Source: Guptibacillus hwajinpoensis (GTDB lineage Bacteria > Bacillota > Bacilli > Bacillales > Bacillaceae_J). Taken from it: DNA of 38,127 nt. Both the position numbers and the translations under genes were made by a program. Under the pieces are notes generated by a model, which saw only the letters and a list, made by a program, of their open reading frames with translations, had not been told where the DNA came from and ran no database searches. Of the stretch, positions 18,658 to 27,708 are shown one piece after another. The number at the start of each line of letters is the position of its first letter. Within the stretch, counting starts at the first letter, position 1. The stretch covers positions 1 to 38,127 of the forward strand of contig JAENZK010000004.1 of the NCBI GenBank assembly GCA_016841285.1. The letters are read 5' to 3'.

Positions 18658-20316
18658 TTATTGACGTCCAATAACGTTAGTGAAACCAGGAGATCCTGGA
18701 GGTGCGTTTTGGATCATATCAATAAATGGAATTGTGTAAGCGAATAATACTAACACGAATGTAATACCAACCCATAATTTGAAGTTCTCGAATACAGCAG
18801 GAACTTTCTCTGCATTAGCATGAACTTCGCCAACAGGGAATTCTGTTTCGCCTTTAGGTGCAAAGAATGCAAGATTAATGAAGATAATAACCATTAATAC
18901 CGCACCTAGGAATAGAATTGATCCACCTACGGCTTGAGCAATTTGGTAAGGAATCCAAGCTAGAGAATCTTCGTTCCCTGCATATGTTGAGAAAGCGGAA
19001 CGACGTGGTGCTCCAAAAAGACCAGCAGCATGCATGGATCCTGACATGAATAACATACCGATTGTCCATAACCAAGTTTGCACTAGAGCTACTTTATTCA
19101 TTTTAGCTGTTAATTTACGTCCTGTAATAGATGGTACCATCCAGTAAGTAATACCGAAAAATGTCATTGCACAAGCTGATGCAACAGTTAAATGGAAGTG
19201 ACCTGTAATCCAGATTGTATTATGAACAACTTGGTCCAATTGGTGAGAAGCGTTGATGATACCACCTGCACCACCAGGGATAAAGAATAACATACCTATG
19301 AATGGAGCAAGGAATCGTGCATCTTTCCAAGGCATCTTTTTCCACCAGCCGAAGAGACCAGTTGCACCTAATTCACGACCACGCAATTCAAATGTTGCAA
19401 ATAATGAGAATGCTGTCATTAATGACGGAATAACAACAAGGAATGTTAATACTACTTGTAAATACTTCCAGAATGGATCAATACCTGGCTCAAGTAATTG
19501 ATGGTGGAATCCTACTGGAATTGAGAACAAGATAAATAGTACGAATGATAATCGAGCTAAAGCATCACTAAAAATCTTACCACCGATAATTTTTGGTACA
19601 ATTGCATACCAAGCCATGTAAGCCGGTAATAACCAGAAATATACTAATGGGTGACCGAAATACCAGAATAATGTACGGCTAATTAAAATATCAATTGTTG
19701 GAACAAGACCTAAAGACCAAGGAATAATTTGAACTAAAACAGTTGTTGCTAAACCAAGACAAGCAATCAACCAAAGTAACATCGTCATTACACCCATGAA
19801 GCTTAAAAGTGGTGTAGTTTGACCTGGATTTTCTTTCTTCCAACGAGCATGTCGATGGAATACAACGAAACCTTCTACCCAACTACCAACAACGACTAGA
19901 GTAAGACCAATATAGTGCATTGGATGTGCCATTAATGGAGCATACATTGTATAAAGAACGGAACCTTCACCAAGTAAAATAAAAATTGCTGTAATAGTTG
20001 TTCCGATTGTCATCATTGTATAGCCGATCCAACCAAAGCGGCGTTCGCCGTCGGTGTATGTACCAGCTGTTTTACTTTGAGTAGCAACAATAAAACCGAT
20101 AATAAAGAAAGTAGTTAATACGAGTCCTAATAAAACACCATGAACAGTTAAAACTTGATAATAGTTAATGCCAGCTGGTAAAGTTAACTTACCGGAACGA
20201 ACTAAAGTTTGAAGCAAACCTGCTAAGGCTCCTACTAATAATGCAGTGAAGGCTACATAAAAATGGGCCATTGTAAGTTTTGCATCTTTTGGATTGATAC
20301 TAGTGATGCCTTTCAT
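18658..20316 (-). CDS. cbaA: b(o/a)3-type cytochrome c oxidase subunit 1
   Basis: WFLLP/HPLVYFWLLPAYMAWYAIVPK and heme-copper oxidase His motifs (VHGVLLGLV, GFHHQLLEPG, TGHFHLTVA). Confidence 0.92.
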   Translation of the reverse strand: MKGITSINPKDAKLTMAHFYVAFTALLVGALAGLLQTLVRSGKLTLPAGINYYQVLTVHGVLLGLVLTTFFIIGFIVATQSKTAGTYTDGERRFGWIGYTMMTIGTTITAIFILLGEGSVLYTMYAPLMAHPMHYIGLTLVVVGSWVEGFVVFHRHARWKKENPGQTTPLLSFMGVMTMLLWLIACLGLATTVLVQIIPWSLGLVPTIDILISRTLFWYFGHPLVYFWLLPAYMAWYAIVPKIIGGKIFSDALARLSFVLFILFSIPVGFHHQLLEPGIDPFWKYLQVVLTFLVVIPSLMTAFSLFATFELRGRELGATGLFGWWKKMPWKDARFLAPFIGMLFFIPGGAGGIINASHQLDQVVHNTIWITGHFHLTVASACAMTFFGITYWMVPSITGRKLTAKMNKVALVQTWLWTIGMLFMSGSMHAAGLFGAPRRSAFSTYAGNEDSLAWIPYQIAQAVGGSILFLGAVLMVIIFINLAFFAPKGETEFPVGEVHANAEKVPAVFENFKLWVGITFVLVLFAYTIPFIDMIQNAPPGSPGFTNVIGRQ

Positions 20317-20795
20317 TACTCAACCACCTCCAAAGTTGCGAACATTAAGTGGTGACCTAAACCACAATATTCATTACATACGATTGTGTATTTTCCTGGC
20401 TTGTTGAAGGTTGATTCTACAGTGTTGATATAACCAGGCTCTAACATCATGTTTGCGTTTGTACCAGCTACCTCAAAACCGTGAACAACGTCAGTTGTAG
20501 TACCGATGAAATTAACTGTTGATCCAACCGGAACTTGAATCACTTTTTCAGGGCCTACATCATAATTAAATGCCGATGCAACGACAACTAATTCATATTG
20601 TTTTTCGCCAACTTGTTTTAGACCAGGCTGATCAAACGGTGCTGTAGTATTTACCTTTGTTGGATCAACTGTAACTAGACAGCTTGGCGGTTGATTTCCC
20701 ATGTAGAATGCACTGACTCCAATCGTAATCGTGAACACTAGCAAGGAGGCAATACCAAATAGTAGCCAAATTTTTTCATACTTATGAATGTGCAT
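20316..20795 (-). CDS. cbaB: Cytochrome c oxidase subunit II (CuA), ba3 type
   Basis: GFEVAGTNANMMLEPG...IVCNEYCGLGHHLMFATLEV CuA site; single N-terminal TM. Confidence 0.92.
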   Translation of the reverse strand: MHIHKYEKIWLLFGIASLLVFTITIGVSAFYMGNQPPSCLVTVDPTKVNTTAPFDQPGLKQVGEKQYELVVVASAFNYDVGPEKVIQVPVGSTVNFIGTTTDVVHGFEVAGTNANMMLEPGYINTVESTFNKPGKYTIVCNEYCGLGHHLMFATLEVVE

Positions 20796-20825
20796 GGATT
20801 CTTATACTCCTTTCGATTTTCCCAA

Positions 20826-20966
20826 TTAACGTGATAAGAATAAATTAAATGCTCCAACCCATGATAAAATAATAATAAGTCCAAGAATACCTACACAAGC
20901 TAGCGTACCTTTTAGTGAACCGCTATCCTCTACTTGGGTTTGTTGGTGTAATTCTGGTTTTGCCAT
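20826..20966 (-). CDS. Cytochrome c oxidase subunit 2A-like small membrane protein, 46 aa
   Basis: MAKPELHQQTQVEDSGSLKGTLACVGILGLIIILSWVGAFNLFLSR; one TM helix; immediately upstream of cbaB; below ORF-track cut-off. Confidence 0.8.
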   Translation of the reverse strand: MAKPELHQQTQVEDSGSLKGTLACVGILGLIIILSWVGAFNLFLSR

Positions 20967-21329
20967 TTAATCACATCCCTTCAATAGATTTACGTTTTAA
21001 AACATTTTAGTGTAAAAAGTGAAACTTCTGATGCTTTTATATTACAAAAGAAATAAAGCGAATCCATCACATTTTTATACTTTTCACAAAATGTTCATAA
21101 GTCATATAAAAACTATAGAAATAGTGAAAACTACCGAAGCCTTGATACATAAGGATTTGGGTGTGAAAAAATGTGAACATAATGTGAAGTAATTGTTCAA
21201 AAATGTTTATTCCATACTTGGAAAACGACATAAACTGTTGGATTATTGGAAGAAAAAATGTTATTCTCTGGAAGAAATATGTACAAAAATTATAAAATAA
21301 AAATTATAAATAAAATCATCTAGGGGGTC

Positions 21330-21938
21330 ATGATTATGAGTCGCTTACAAGAAGTCCTTTCTCATAATGAACAATTTGTAAATAACAAAGATTATGAACA
21401 GTTTAAGACGACTAAATATCCAGATAAAAATATGGTTATATTGACTTGTATGGATACGAGGTTAAGCGATTTATTACCGAAAGCTATGAATGTGGGCCAT
21501 GGGGACGCAAAAATTATTAAAAATGCCGGGGCTTTAGTATCTCATCCATTTGGAAGTATAATGAGAAGCATTCTAGTTGCTGTATACTCATTAAATGCTA
21601 AGGAAGTTTTTGTTGTTGCACACCATGATTGTGGGATGACAGGATTGTCTGCCAATCAGATTTTAGACAAGGCGATATTAAGCGGTGTTTCGAGAGAGAA
21701 AATTAATATTTTGCGACATGCAGGTATTGACATTGACAATTGGCTTAAAGGTTTTACTAATGGTGCAGAAAGTGTTGAAGAATCTGTTAATAGTATTCGG
21801 AATCACCCACTATTTCCAAAAGATGTACCGGTTCATGGGTTAATTATTGATCCAGAAACAGGTAAGTTGGATGTTGTTGTTGACGGTTATGAACATCTTG
21901 AGAAATCGAATAAAGATGAGATCAAACATTCTATTTGA
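21330..21938 (+). CDS. Beta-class carbonic anhydrase
   Basis: ILTCMDTRLSDLL, IIKNAGA, VAHHDCGMTG zinc-site motifs. Likely start MSRLQE (21336). Confidence 0.9.
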   Translation: MIMSRLQEVLSHNEQFVNNKDYEQFKTTKYPDKNMVILTCMDTRLSDLLPKAMNVGHGDAKIIKNAGALVSHPFGSIMRSILVAVYSLNAKEVFVVAHHDCGMTGLSANQILDKAILSGVSREKINILRHAGIDIDNWLKGFTNGAESVEESVNSIRNHPLFPKDVPVHGLIIDPETGKLDVVVDGYEHLEKSNKDEIKHSI

Positions 21939-21958
21939 TAATAGAATGTTTTTTTTTT
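21924..21958 (+). terminator. Rho-independent terminator after carbonic anhydrase
   Basis: AAACATTCTAT-ttgata-ATAGAATGTTT plus T-tract; overlaps stop codon. Confidence 0.85.
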
Positions 21959-22020
21959 AGACATATTAAGGGTAATGAATGATATTCACATCAAGAATTT
22001 GCATCTGGGAGGTTAGAATT

Positions 22021-22875
22021 ATGCATACGATTTGGAAAGGTTCAATCAGCTTTGGTTTGGTCAATATTCCAATTAATTTATTCGCAGCAACTGAAAATAA
22101 AGATATAAGCTTTCGTTCTATCCACAAGGAATGTAATAGCCCGATTAAGTATGAGAAGGTTTGCCCGGTTTGTGAACGAGAGGTAAATAATGATGAAGTG
22201 ATAAAAGGGTATGAATATGAGCCAGGAAAGTTTGTGGTAGTTTCAAACGAAGAGCTCAAGGAGATAGCCCCGGAAAGTAATCGGACAATTGAGATCATTG
22301 ATTTTGTCAGCCTTGAACAAATTGACCCTATCTATTTTGAAAAATCCTACTTTTTGGGGCCTCAGGATAACGGACTGAAATCATATCATTTATTAAAACA
22401 AGCAATGGAGAAGACTGGAAAGATTGGCCTCGCTAAAATAACCATCCGTTCAAAGGAAAGCTTAGCCGTTGTCAGAGTTTATCAAACAGGACTTTTGCTA
22501 GAAACGATTTTCTATCCAGATGAGGTTCGTAATGTCGGACAAGTTCCTGGAGTTGATACAGAAATTAAAGTGGATCAAAAAGAAATGGATATGGCTACTC
22601 AACTAATTGAACAATTAACAACAGAATTTGAACCTGAAAAGTATACAAATGAATATCGGACATCATTAATGGAATTAATCGAATCAAAAGTAAATGGAGA
22701 AGAATTTACAGTAGCGAAGGAGGCTCCAAAGTCCAATGTTGTTGATTTAATGGCAGCACTTCAAGCGAGTATTGACCAAACAAAACCAACAAATCAACAA
22801 ATGCGAAAAAAGGAACAAGAAGAGCCGCAAAAAAAGAAAAAAACGCTAAATGTACGCAAGAAGAAAACGAGTTAA
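22021..22875 (+). CDS. ykoV: NHEJ protein Ku
   Basis: MHTIWKGSISFGLVNIPINLFAATENKDISFRSIHKECNSPIKYEKVCPVC; gggagg RBS; Lys-rich tail. Confidence 0.96.
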   Translation: MHTIWKGSISFGLVNIPINLFAATENKDISFRSIHKECNSPIKYEKVCPVCEREVNNDEVIKGYEYEPGKFVVVSNEELKEIAPESNRTIEIIDFVSLEQIDPIYFEKSYFLGPQDNGLKSYHLLKQAMEKTGKIGLAKITIRSKESLAVVRVYQTGLLLETIFYPDEVRNVGQVPGVDTEIKVDQKEMDMATQLIEQLTTEFEPEKYTNEYRTSLMELIESKVNGEEFTVAKEAPKSNVVDLMAALQASIDQTKPTNQQMRKKEQEEPQKKKKTLNVRKKKTS

Positions 22876-22893
22876 GGTGTTCAAGGAGTTTAA

Positions 22894-23856
22894 ATGAACA
22901 AGTACTATAAACCTATGCTGCCAACATTAGTAGAGAGCGTACCTAAGGGATCTAACTGGATCTATGAAGCAAAATACGATGGATTTCGCTGTTTATTATA
23001 TATTTTTGAAGAAAGAATAGAGATGATCAGTAGAAATTTAATTAATATTTCAGACTCTTTTCCAGAAATTATTAATGAAATTAAAAGGAATATAAATATT
23101 TTTGAAAAACATAAACCTTTAGTTTTAGATGGGGAAATTGTTATACTAGAATCGGAATTTAGAGCTGATTTTGAAAAAATTCAGATTAGAGGACGAACAA
23201 AAATTGAAAAGAAAATAAACCTATTGGCAAGTGAAACTCCTGCTCATTATATCTCTTTTGACATTTTAATGGATCAAGGTACTTCATTATTAAAAGAGCC
23301 GCTTTTACTTAGGAAAAAATATTTATCCGAACTTTTTAGTGGTTTAAGTATTGACCATTATCAAACATCAAAATTACTTAATATAGAGTTTTTCGAAAAT
23401 AGTGAGGAACTTTTTCCTCGTATTGAAGCGGAATATGGGGAAGGGATTGTTGCCAAAAAGGTAAATAGCACATGGGATGAAGGTGCGAGGACAACTAATT
23501 GGTTGAAAATTAAAAATTGGAAAAAGGCTAATTTTATTATCCTTTCTTATGAAAAACAAAATGGATATTTTCATGTTGGCTTAGTAAAAGAACAACAAAT
23601 TGTGCATGTGGGACTATTTTTACACGGCATTAGTGATGAGGAAAGAATGGCATTATACAAAATAATTAAAGCAAATGCTACGATAGAGGATTCCGACTTT
23701 ATTTTTATTAATCCAAGCATTTGTGTGGAATTACTGTTCCTTGATTGGTATAAGGATGAAATACGCCAACCTCGTTTTTCTCAGTTTCGATTGGATGTTA
23801 CATGGGAGGCTTGTACATGGGAAGAGGCACGGAAACGAACCATGAAGTCGTTATAA
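22894..23856 (+). CDS. ligD: ATP-dependent DNA ligase (ligase domain of LigD)
   Basis: WIYEAKYDGFRCLLYI (KxDG nucleotidyl lysine), LVLDGEIVILE, EGIVAKKVNSTWDEGARTTNWLKIKNWK. Confidence 0.92.
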   Translation: MNKYYKPMLPTLVESVPKGSNWIYEAKYDGFRCLLYIFEERIEMISRNLINISDSFPEIINEIKRNINIFEKHKPLVLDGEIVILESEFRADFEKIQIRGRTKIEKKINLLASETPAHYISFDILMDQGTSLLKEPLLLRKKYLSELFSGLSIDHYQTSKLLNIEFFENSEELFPRIEAEYGEGIVAKKVNSTWDEGARTTNWLKIKNWKKANFIILSYEKQNGYFHVGLVKEQQIVHVGLFLHGISDEERMALYKIIKANATIEDSDFIFINPSICVELLFLDWYKDEIRQPRFSQFRLDVTWEACTWEEARKRTMKSL

Positions 23857-24734
23857 ATGATCAAACAATACAGCTTACGAATATAATGAAATTATTATGG
23901 GAAAAGAAAGGTATTCGTAAAATTGACTATTTAAATTATTTAACAATAGTTTCCCCTTTTATGATTCCGTATTTAAAAGATCGGTTATTAACGACGATTC
24001 GCTTCCCATGTGGCATTCATAAAGAAAAGTTTTATCAAAAAAATTGTCCCGATTATGCTCCAGACTTTATCAAAACAAAATATGAAGATGAAACCGACTT
24101 TATTCTTTGTCAAAATCAAGCGACCCTATTGTGGTTGGGGAATCAATCAGCAATAGAATTTCACATTCCTTTTTCAACAGTTCACACAGCAAAACCAACA
24201 GAAATTGTTTTTGATTTGGATCCCCCTTCTAGAAAAGACTTTTTATTAGCTGTGGAGGCTGCTCTGTTGTTAAAAGAAGCGTTTGACAACTTACATTTAC
24301 AATCGTTTGTGAAAACTTCAGGGAATAAAGGATTGCAAATTTATTTACCGTTGCCTGATCATGTTTTTTCGTATGAAGATACAAGGGTTTTTACTGCCTT
24401 TATGGCACAGTATTTAGTTGAAAAAGAACCGAAGTGGTTCACAACTGAAAGACTTAAATCAAAAAGAGGCAATAGGCTTTATGTGGATTATATTCAGCAT
24501 GCTGAAGGAAAAACGATCATCGCCCCGTACTCTTTAAGAGGGAATGAAGAGGCCTTAGTTGCAACGCCGTTACAATGGAGCGAAGTGAATAGAGACCTTC
24601 ATCCGGAGATGTTTCCGATCGAAACTATTGCGGTTAGATTAAAAGAAAAGGGCTGTCCGTTTAAGGAAGTATTTTTTGTAGCAAAAAAAAATCAACCGTT
24701 TCAGGTTGTTCTCGATCACTTGAGGCTGACTTAG
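23817..24734 (+). CDS. LigD polymerase/primase-domain protein
   Basis: IDYLNYLTIVSPFMIPYLKDRLLTTIRFPCG...EIVFDLDPPS...FVKTSGNKGLQIYLPL; ATG 23817 with gggagg RBS at 23804-23809 inside the upstream ligase ORF. Confidence 0.9.
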   Translation: MGRGTETNHEVVINDQTIQLTNIMKLLWEKKGIRKIDYLNYLTIVSPFMIPYLKDRLLTTIRFPCGIHKEKFYQKNCPDYAPDFIKTKYEDETDFILCQNQATLLWLGNQSAIEFHIPFSTVHTAKPTEIVFDLDPPSRKDFLLAVEAALLLKEAFDNLHLQSFVKTSGNKGLQIYLPLPDHVFSYEDTRVFTAFMAQYLVEKEPKWFTTERLKSKRGNRLYVDYIQHAEGKTIIAPYSLRGNEEALVATPLQWSEVNRDLHPEMFPIETIAVRLKEKGCPFKEVFFVAKKNQPFQVVLDHLRLT

Positions 24735-24745
24735 TTTGTATATAG

Positions 24746-24896
24746 TTGTCCAGCTCCAGCCACCCAGCGCCTAGCGAGACTTCATTCGCCGTCGTACGAT
24801 AAGTTAACATCGACTTGCTATGCTCGTCGTGTTTCCTTTATCTCCTCCGGCTCAGTCCAGTCCGAACGGCACAAATCGGGTGGCCTACGCTTTTCT
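24746..24896 (-). repeat. Dispersed structured repeat, copy B (most divergent arms)
   Basis: Reverse complement agaaaagcgtaggccacccg...gataaaggaaacacgacg...ttaacttatcgtac...gggtggctggagctggacaa. Confidence 0.8.
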
Positions 24897-25359
24897 ATTT
24901 ATTTTCAAGCATTAGGATGATATGTATTTCGCCTTTTCCTTCGATTGCAACTGGTACGCGAAAAGCACGATCAAATCCATATAATTTGGACGAACCAACC
25001 ATCACAGTTGGAGGCGTAATATCTATTTCTACTCCATTTGCGGCAACGATAGTGCAAAGATTGCCAGCTAGCATATTCCCTAACTCACCTGTAAAGGATT
25101 GAAGCATTTCCCCCTCTAAAGGCATTCCGAACATTGCTTCACCAATTGCTCCAAATGTACTGGCCGCACTTTCAAGAACTAAACGACCTCTTACATGGCC
25201 AACCATCCCAATTAAAACCCCAATCTCGGTTTGTTCCAATGGTTCTGTCATAAGTGAAGGTTGTCCAACAACAAGTGGTATTGGGATTACACTTTTAACG
25301 GATTCTAAAGTTCCATTTAATATATGAGTAATATTCTCGCTTAAAGTCAGATTACCCAC
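24895..25359 (-). CDS. CheX/CheC-like chemotaxis phosphatase-family protein
   Basis: LIGMVGHVRGRLVLESAASTFGAIGEAMFG...FTGELGNMLAGNLCTIVAANGVEIDITPPTV (ELxNMxxG-type CheX fold). Confidence 0.82.
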   Translation of the reverse strand: MGNLTLSENITHILNGTLESVKSVIPIPLVVGQPSLMTEPLEQTEIGVLIGMVGHVRGRLVLESAASTFGAIGEAMFGMPLEGEMLQSFTGELGNMLAGNLCTIVAANGVEIDITPPTVMVGSSKLYGFDRAFRVPVAIEGKGEIHIILMLENK

Positions 25360-25561
25360 CTCCCTATATTTCTTTTTATGTAAAATTGATTAGGTACATG
25401 ATACCATAAAATTGATTAACGTAAATTAGGAATCTTGCAAATTCACAAATTTTATAATAATTATGCAATAATTTACAATGTAATGTTGGTCAGAATCGGT
25501 TATAATAAAACTGCACAACAAACCTTCAAAACGTCGGTTTTCTATATGAATTCCGCTTTTC

Positions 25562-25590
25562 AACCTCCCTTTTACAGGGAGGTTTTTTTC
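25562..25590 (+). terminator. Terminator-like hairpin upstream of bpsA
   Basis: AACCTCCCT-tttac-AGGGAGGTT followed by tttttc. Confidence 0.65.
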
Positions 25591-25652
25591 TTGAGTAAAA
25601 TTTTATTAATTGGAAAATATAACAGTAAATGGATAAAGAGAAGAGTGAACTT

Positions 25653-26741
25653 ATGGCTAGAATTGTATCTGTAGGTCTTTGTACACCTCCCTACCGAATT
25701 TCACAAGAAAAAACAGGCGAATTCATTAAAGAGTTATTTCAAAATTCCTTTCATGAAATCGAACGATTGTTAAAAGTATTTGAAAACGGTCAAATAAAAG
25801 AACGTTATTTTTCCGTTCCGTTAGAATGGTTTAGCGAAGATCATACCTTTGCTGAAAAGAATGATATCTTTATTGAAAAAGCAGTACAGTTTGGAATTTC
25901 TGCGATCAAAGAATGTCTAGAGAACTCGACCTTTTTACCAGAACCCATTCCATTTGAAGATATTGATGTTATTTTTTACATATCATCAAGTGGTTTATCC
26001 ACACCAAGTATTGAAGCCAAAATTATGAATCAGTTGCCGTTTAAGAAAACCTGTAAACGAATCCCGATTTGGGGTTTAGGTTGTGCCGGTGGGGCCTCAG
26101 GTTTGTCGAGAGCATTTGAATATTGTAAAGCCTTTCCGAAAGCAAAAGTACTCGTATTAAGTGTGGAGCTTTGCAGCCTGACTTTTCAAAAAAATGATCA
26201 CTCAAAAAGTAATTTGGTCGGGACCTCGCTTTTTGCTGATGGTGTTGCGTGTGCCTTATTATCGGGGCAGGAAGCAGATCTAAGGCTTAACAATGCGGAA
26301 ATAGCTTTACCTAAAATTGTTGCAACACAATCCATGCTAATGCCTGATTCTGAGGATGTCATGGGCTGGAGCATTAGAAATGCAGGATTTTATGTTATTT
26401 TTTCAAAAGATATACCGTCTATTATTCGGACATGGGTTCAAGGTAATGTTCAAAAGTTTTTGGCTGAAGAGCAGGTCACAATGCAGGATATTAAACATTT
26501 TGTTGCCCACCCTGGTGGTAAAAAAGTATTGGATGCCTATGTAGAAACCTTTGGGATTACTAAAGAAAAGATAAATAATTCGCTCGAAATATTAACGAAT
26601 TATGGCAATATGTCATCGGCAACCATTTTATATGTTCTGAAAAAGTTTCTTGAAAACGGAACTAAAAAGGGCGATCTGGGACTGGCAGCAGCTGTAGGAC
26701 CGGGCTTTAGTTCGGAATTATTACTATTACGTTGGGAATAG
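25653..26741 (+). CDS. bpsA: Type III polyketide synthase (chalcone synthase-like, BpsA/BcsA)
   Basis: MARIVSVGLCTPPYRISQEKT..., RIPIWGLGCAGGASGLSRA active-site Cys, FVAHPGGKKVLDAY, YGNMSSATILYVL. Confidence 0.9.
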   Translation: MARIVSVGLCTPPYRISQEKTGEFIKELFQNSFHEIERLLKVFENGQIKERYFSVPLEWFSEDHTFAEKNDIFIEKAVQFGISAIKECLENSTFLPEPIPFEDIDVIFYISSSGLSTPSIEAKIMNQLPFKKTCKRIPIWGLGCAGGASGLSRAFEYCKAFPKAKVLVLSVELCSLTFQKNDHSKSNLVGTSLFADGVACALLSGQEADLRLNNAEIALPKIVATQSMLMPDSEDVMGWSIRNAGFYVIFSKDIPSIIRTWVQGNVQKFLAEEQVTMQDIKHFVAHPGGKKVLDAYVETFGITKEKINNSLEILTNYGNMSSATILYVLKKFLENGTKKGDLGLAAAVGPGFSSELLLLRWE

Positions 26742-26751
26742 AGGGAATAAC

Positions 26752-27312
26752 ATGTTTTTTTCAATCTTCATATCTTTAGTAATTTTACAAAGATTGGCGG
26801 AGCTTGGGATTGCCAGAAAGAACGAAAAGTGGATGAAAGCAAATGGCGGTTTTGAGGTAGGAGGGGAGCATTATAAATTCATTGTTTTAGTCCATGTTTT
26901 GTTTTTTATGTCATTAATTTTAGAAGTATTGTTTTTTAATAAAGAAGTATCTTCGTTATGGACCGTCTTTTTACTATTTTTCACACTAGCTCAGGGCCTT
27001 AGAGTATGGAGTCTTTTATCTTTAGGGAAATTTTGGAACACGAAAATTATTATCATGCCTAATGTCAATATTATTTCAACCGGACCGTATAAATTTATCC
27101 GACACCCAAATTATTTAGTGGTAGTGGTTGAATTATTAGTTATACCGTTGATTTTTAATGCCTATTTTACAGCTGTTATTTTTACCTTCCTAAATATGGT
27201 GGTCTTAGGCATAAGGATACCAATTGAGGAAAATGCGTTAATTAGGGAGACCGATTACAAAGCAGTATTTCACCAGCGTGCTCGATTTGCACCTACTAGG
27301 GAACGGTCATAA
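26752..27312 (+). CDS. bpsB: Isoprenylcysteine carboxyl methyltransferase-family protein BpsB (YpbQ)
   Basis: ISTGPYKFIRHPNYLVVVVELLVIPL and EENALIRETDYKAVF motifs; directly follows bpsA. Confidence 0.88.
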   Translation: MFFSIFISLVILQRLAELGIARKNEKWMKANGGFEVGGEHYKFIVLVHVLFFMSLILEVLFFNKEVSSLWTVFLLFFTLAQGLRVWSLLSLGKFWNTKIIIMPNVNIISTGPYKFIRHPNYLVVVVELLVIPLIFNAYFTAVIFTFLNMVVLGIRIPIEENALIRETDYKAVFHQRARFAPTRERS

Positions 27313-27328
27313 ATTATTTACGTTATCA

Positions 27329-27485
27329 TTGTCCAGCTACAGCACCCAGCGACTCGTAAACTTCGCTCATCTCCCTACGATAAGTCAACATAGGGGAGAA
27401 TCGCTACTCTCGTCGCCGGATATCCTTTATCTCAGTCGATGCGCTCCAGTTTATACGTCGCTAAACGGGGGCTTTCGCTTTTTCG
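27329..27485 (-). repeat. Dispersed structured repeat, copy C
   Basis: Reverse complement cgaaaaagcgaaagcccccgtttagcgacgtataaactggagcgcatcgactgagataaagg...gagtcgctgggtgctgtagctggacaa, close to copy A. Confidence 0.85.
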
Positions 27486-27510
27486 TCTGGAAACGATTTC
27501 AATTTTCTTA

Positions 27511-27539
27511 TTGAAAATGTATCTCAGTCGTATTATAAT
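27511..27539 (+). promoter_or_regulatory. Consensus sigma-A promoter
   Basis: TTGAAA (27511-27516), 17-bp spacer, TATAAT (27534-27539). Confidence 0.8.
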
Positions 27540-27555
27540 AAAGACATAAGTTAAT

Positions 27556-27570
27556 TGATAATAATTATCA
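27556..27570. promoter_or_regulatory. Fur box (perfect 7-1-7)
   Basis: TGATAAT-A-ATTATCA, exact match to the Bacillus Fur 7-1-7 core, about 17 bp downstream of the -10. Confidence 0.8.
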
Positions 27571-27612
27571 CTATCAACATAGTGATAACTAGGGATTGGA
27601 TGGTGTTGGAAA

Positions 27613-27708
27613 ATGGTAATTGCGTTTGTCACAGTTACAGTTGTTACGTATGGTAGTCTAATGTATTATATCCTTCACAAAGTCGACCCACGTACACGGT
27701 CAAATTAA
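27613..27708 (+). CDS. 31-aa single-TM peptide, putatively Fur-regulated
   Basis: MVIAFVTVTVVTYGSLMYYILHKVDPRTRSN; framed by promoter/Fur box and a 12-bp-stem terminator; below ORF-track cut-off. Confidence 0.65.
   Translation: MVIAFVTVTVVTYGSLMYYILHKVDPRTRSN

Noticed and set aside
21965-22020. Possible sigma-G promoter upstream of Ku (TGAATG...CATCTG)
   Set aside because: Spacing of ~20 bp and position too close to the RBS do not fit a sigma-G promoter.
24746-25102. 95-aa ORF 24815..25102 over repeat copy B and CheX
   Set aside because: Antisense to the CheX-like gene and part of the repeat; no RBS.
27278-27514. 78-aa plus-strand ORF (…QRLVNFAHLPTISQHRGESLL…)
   Set aside because: Overlaps the bpsB 3' end out of frame and repeat copy C; repeat-derived artefact.
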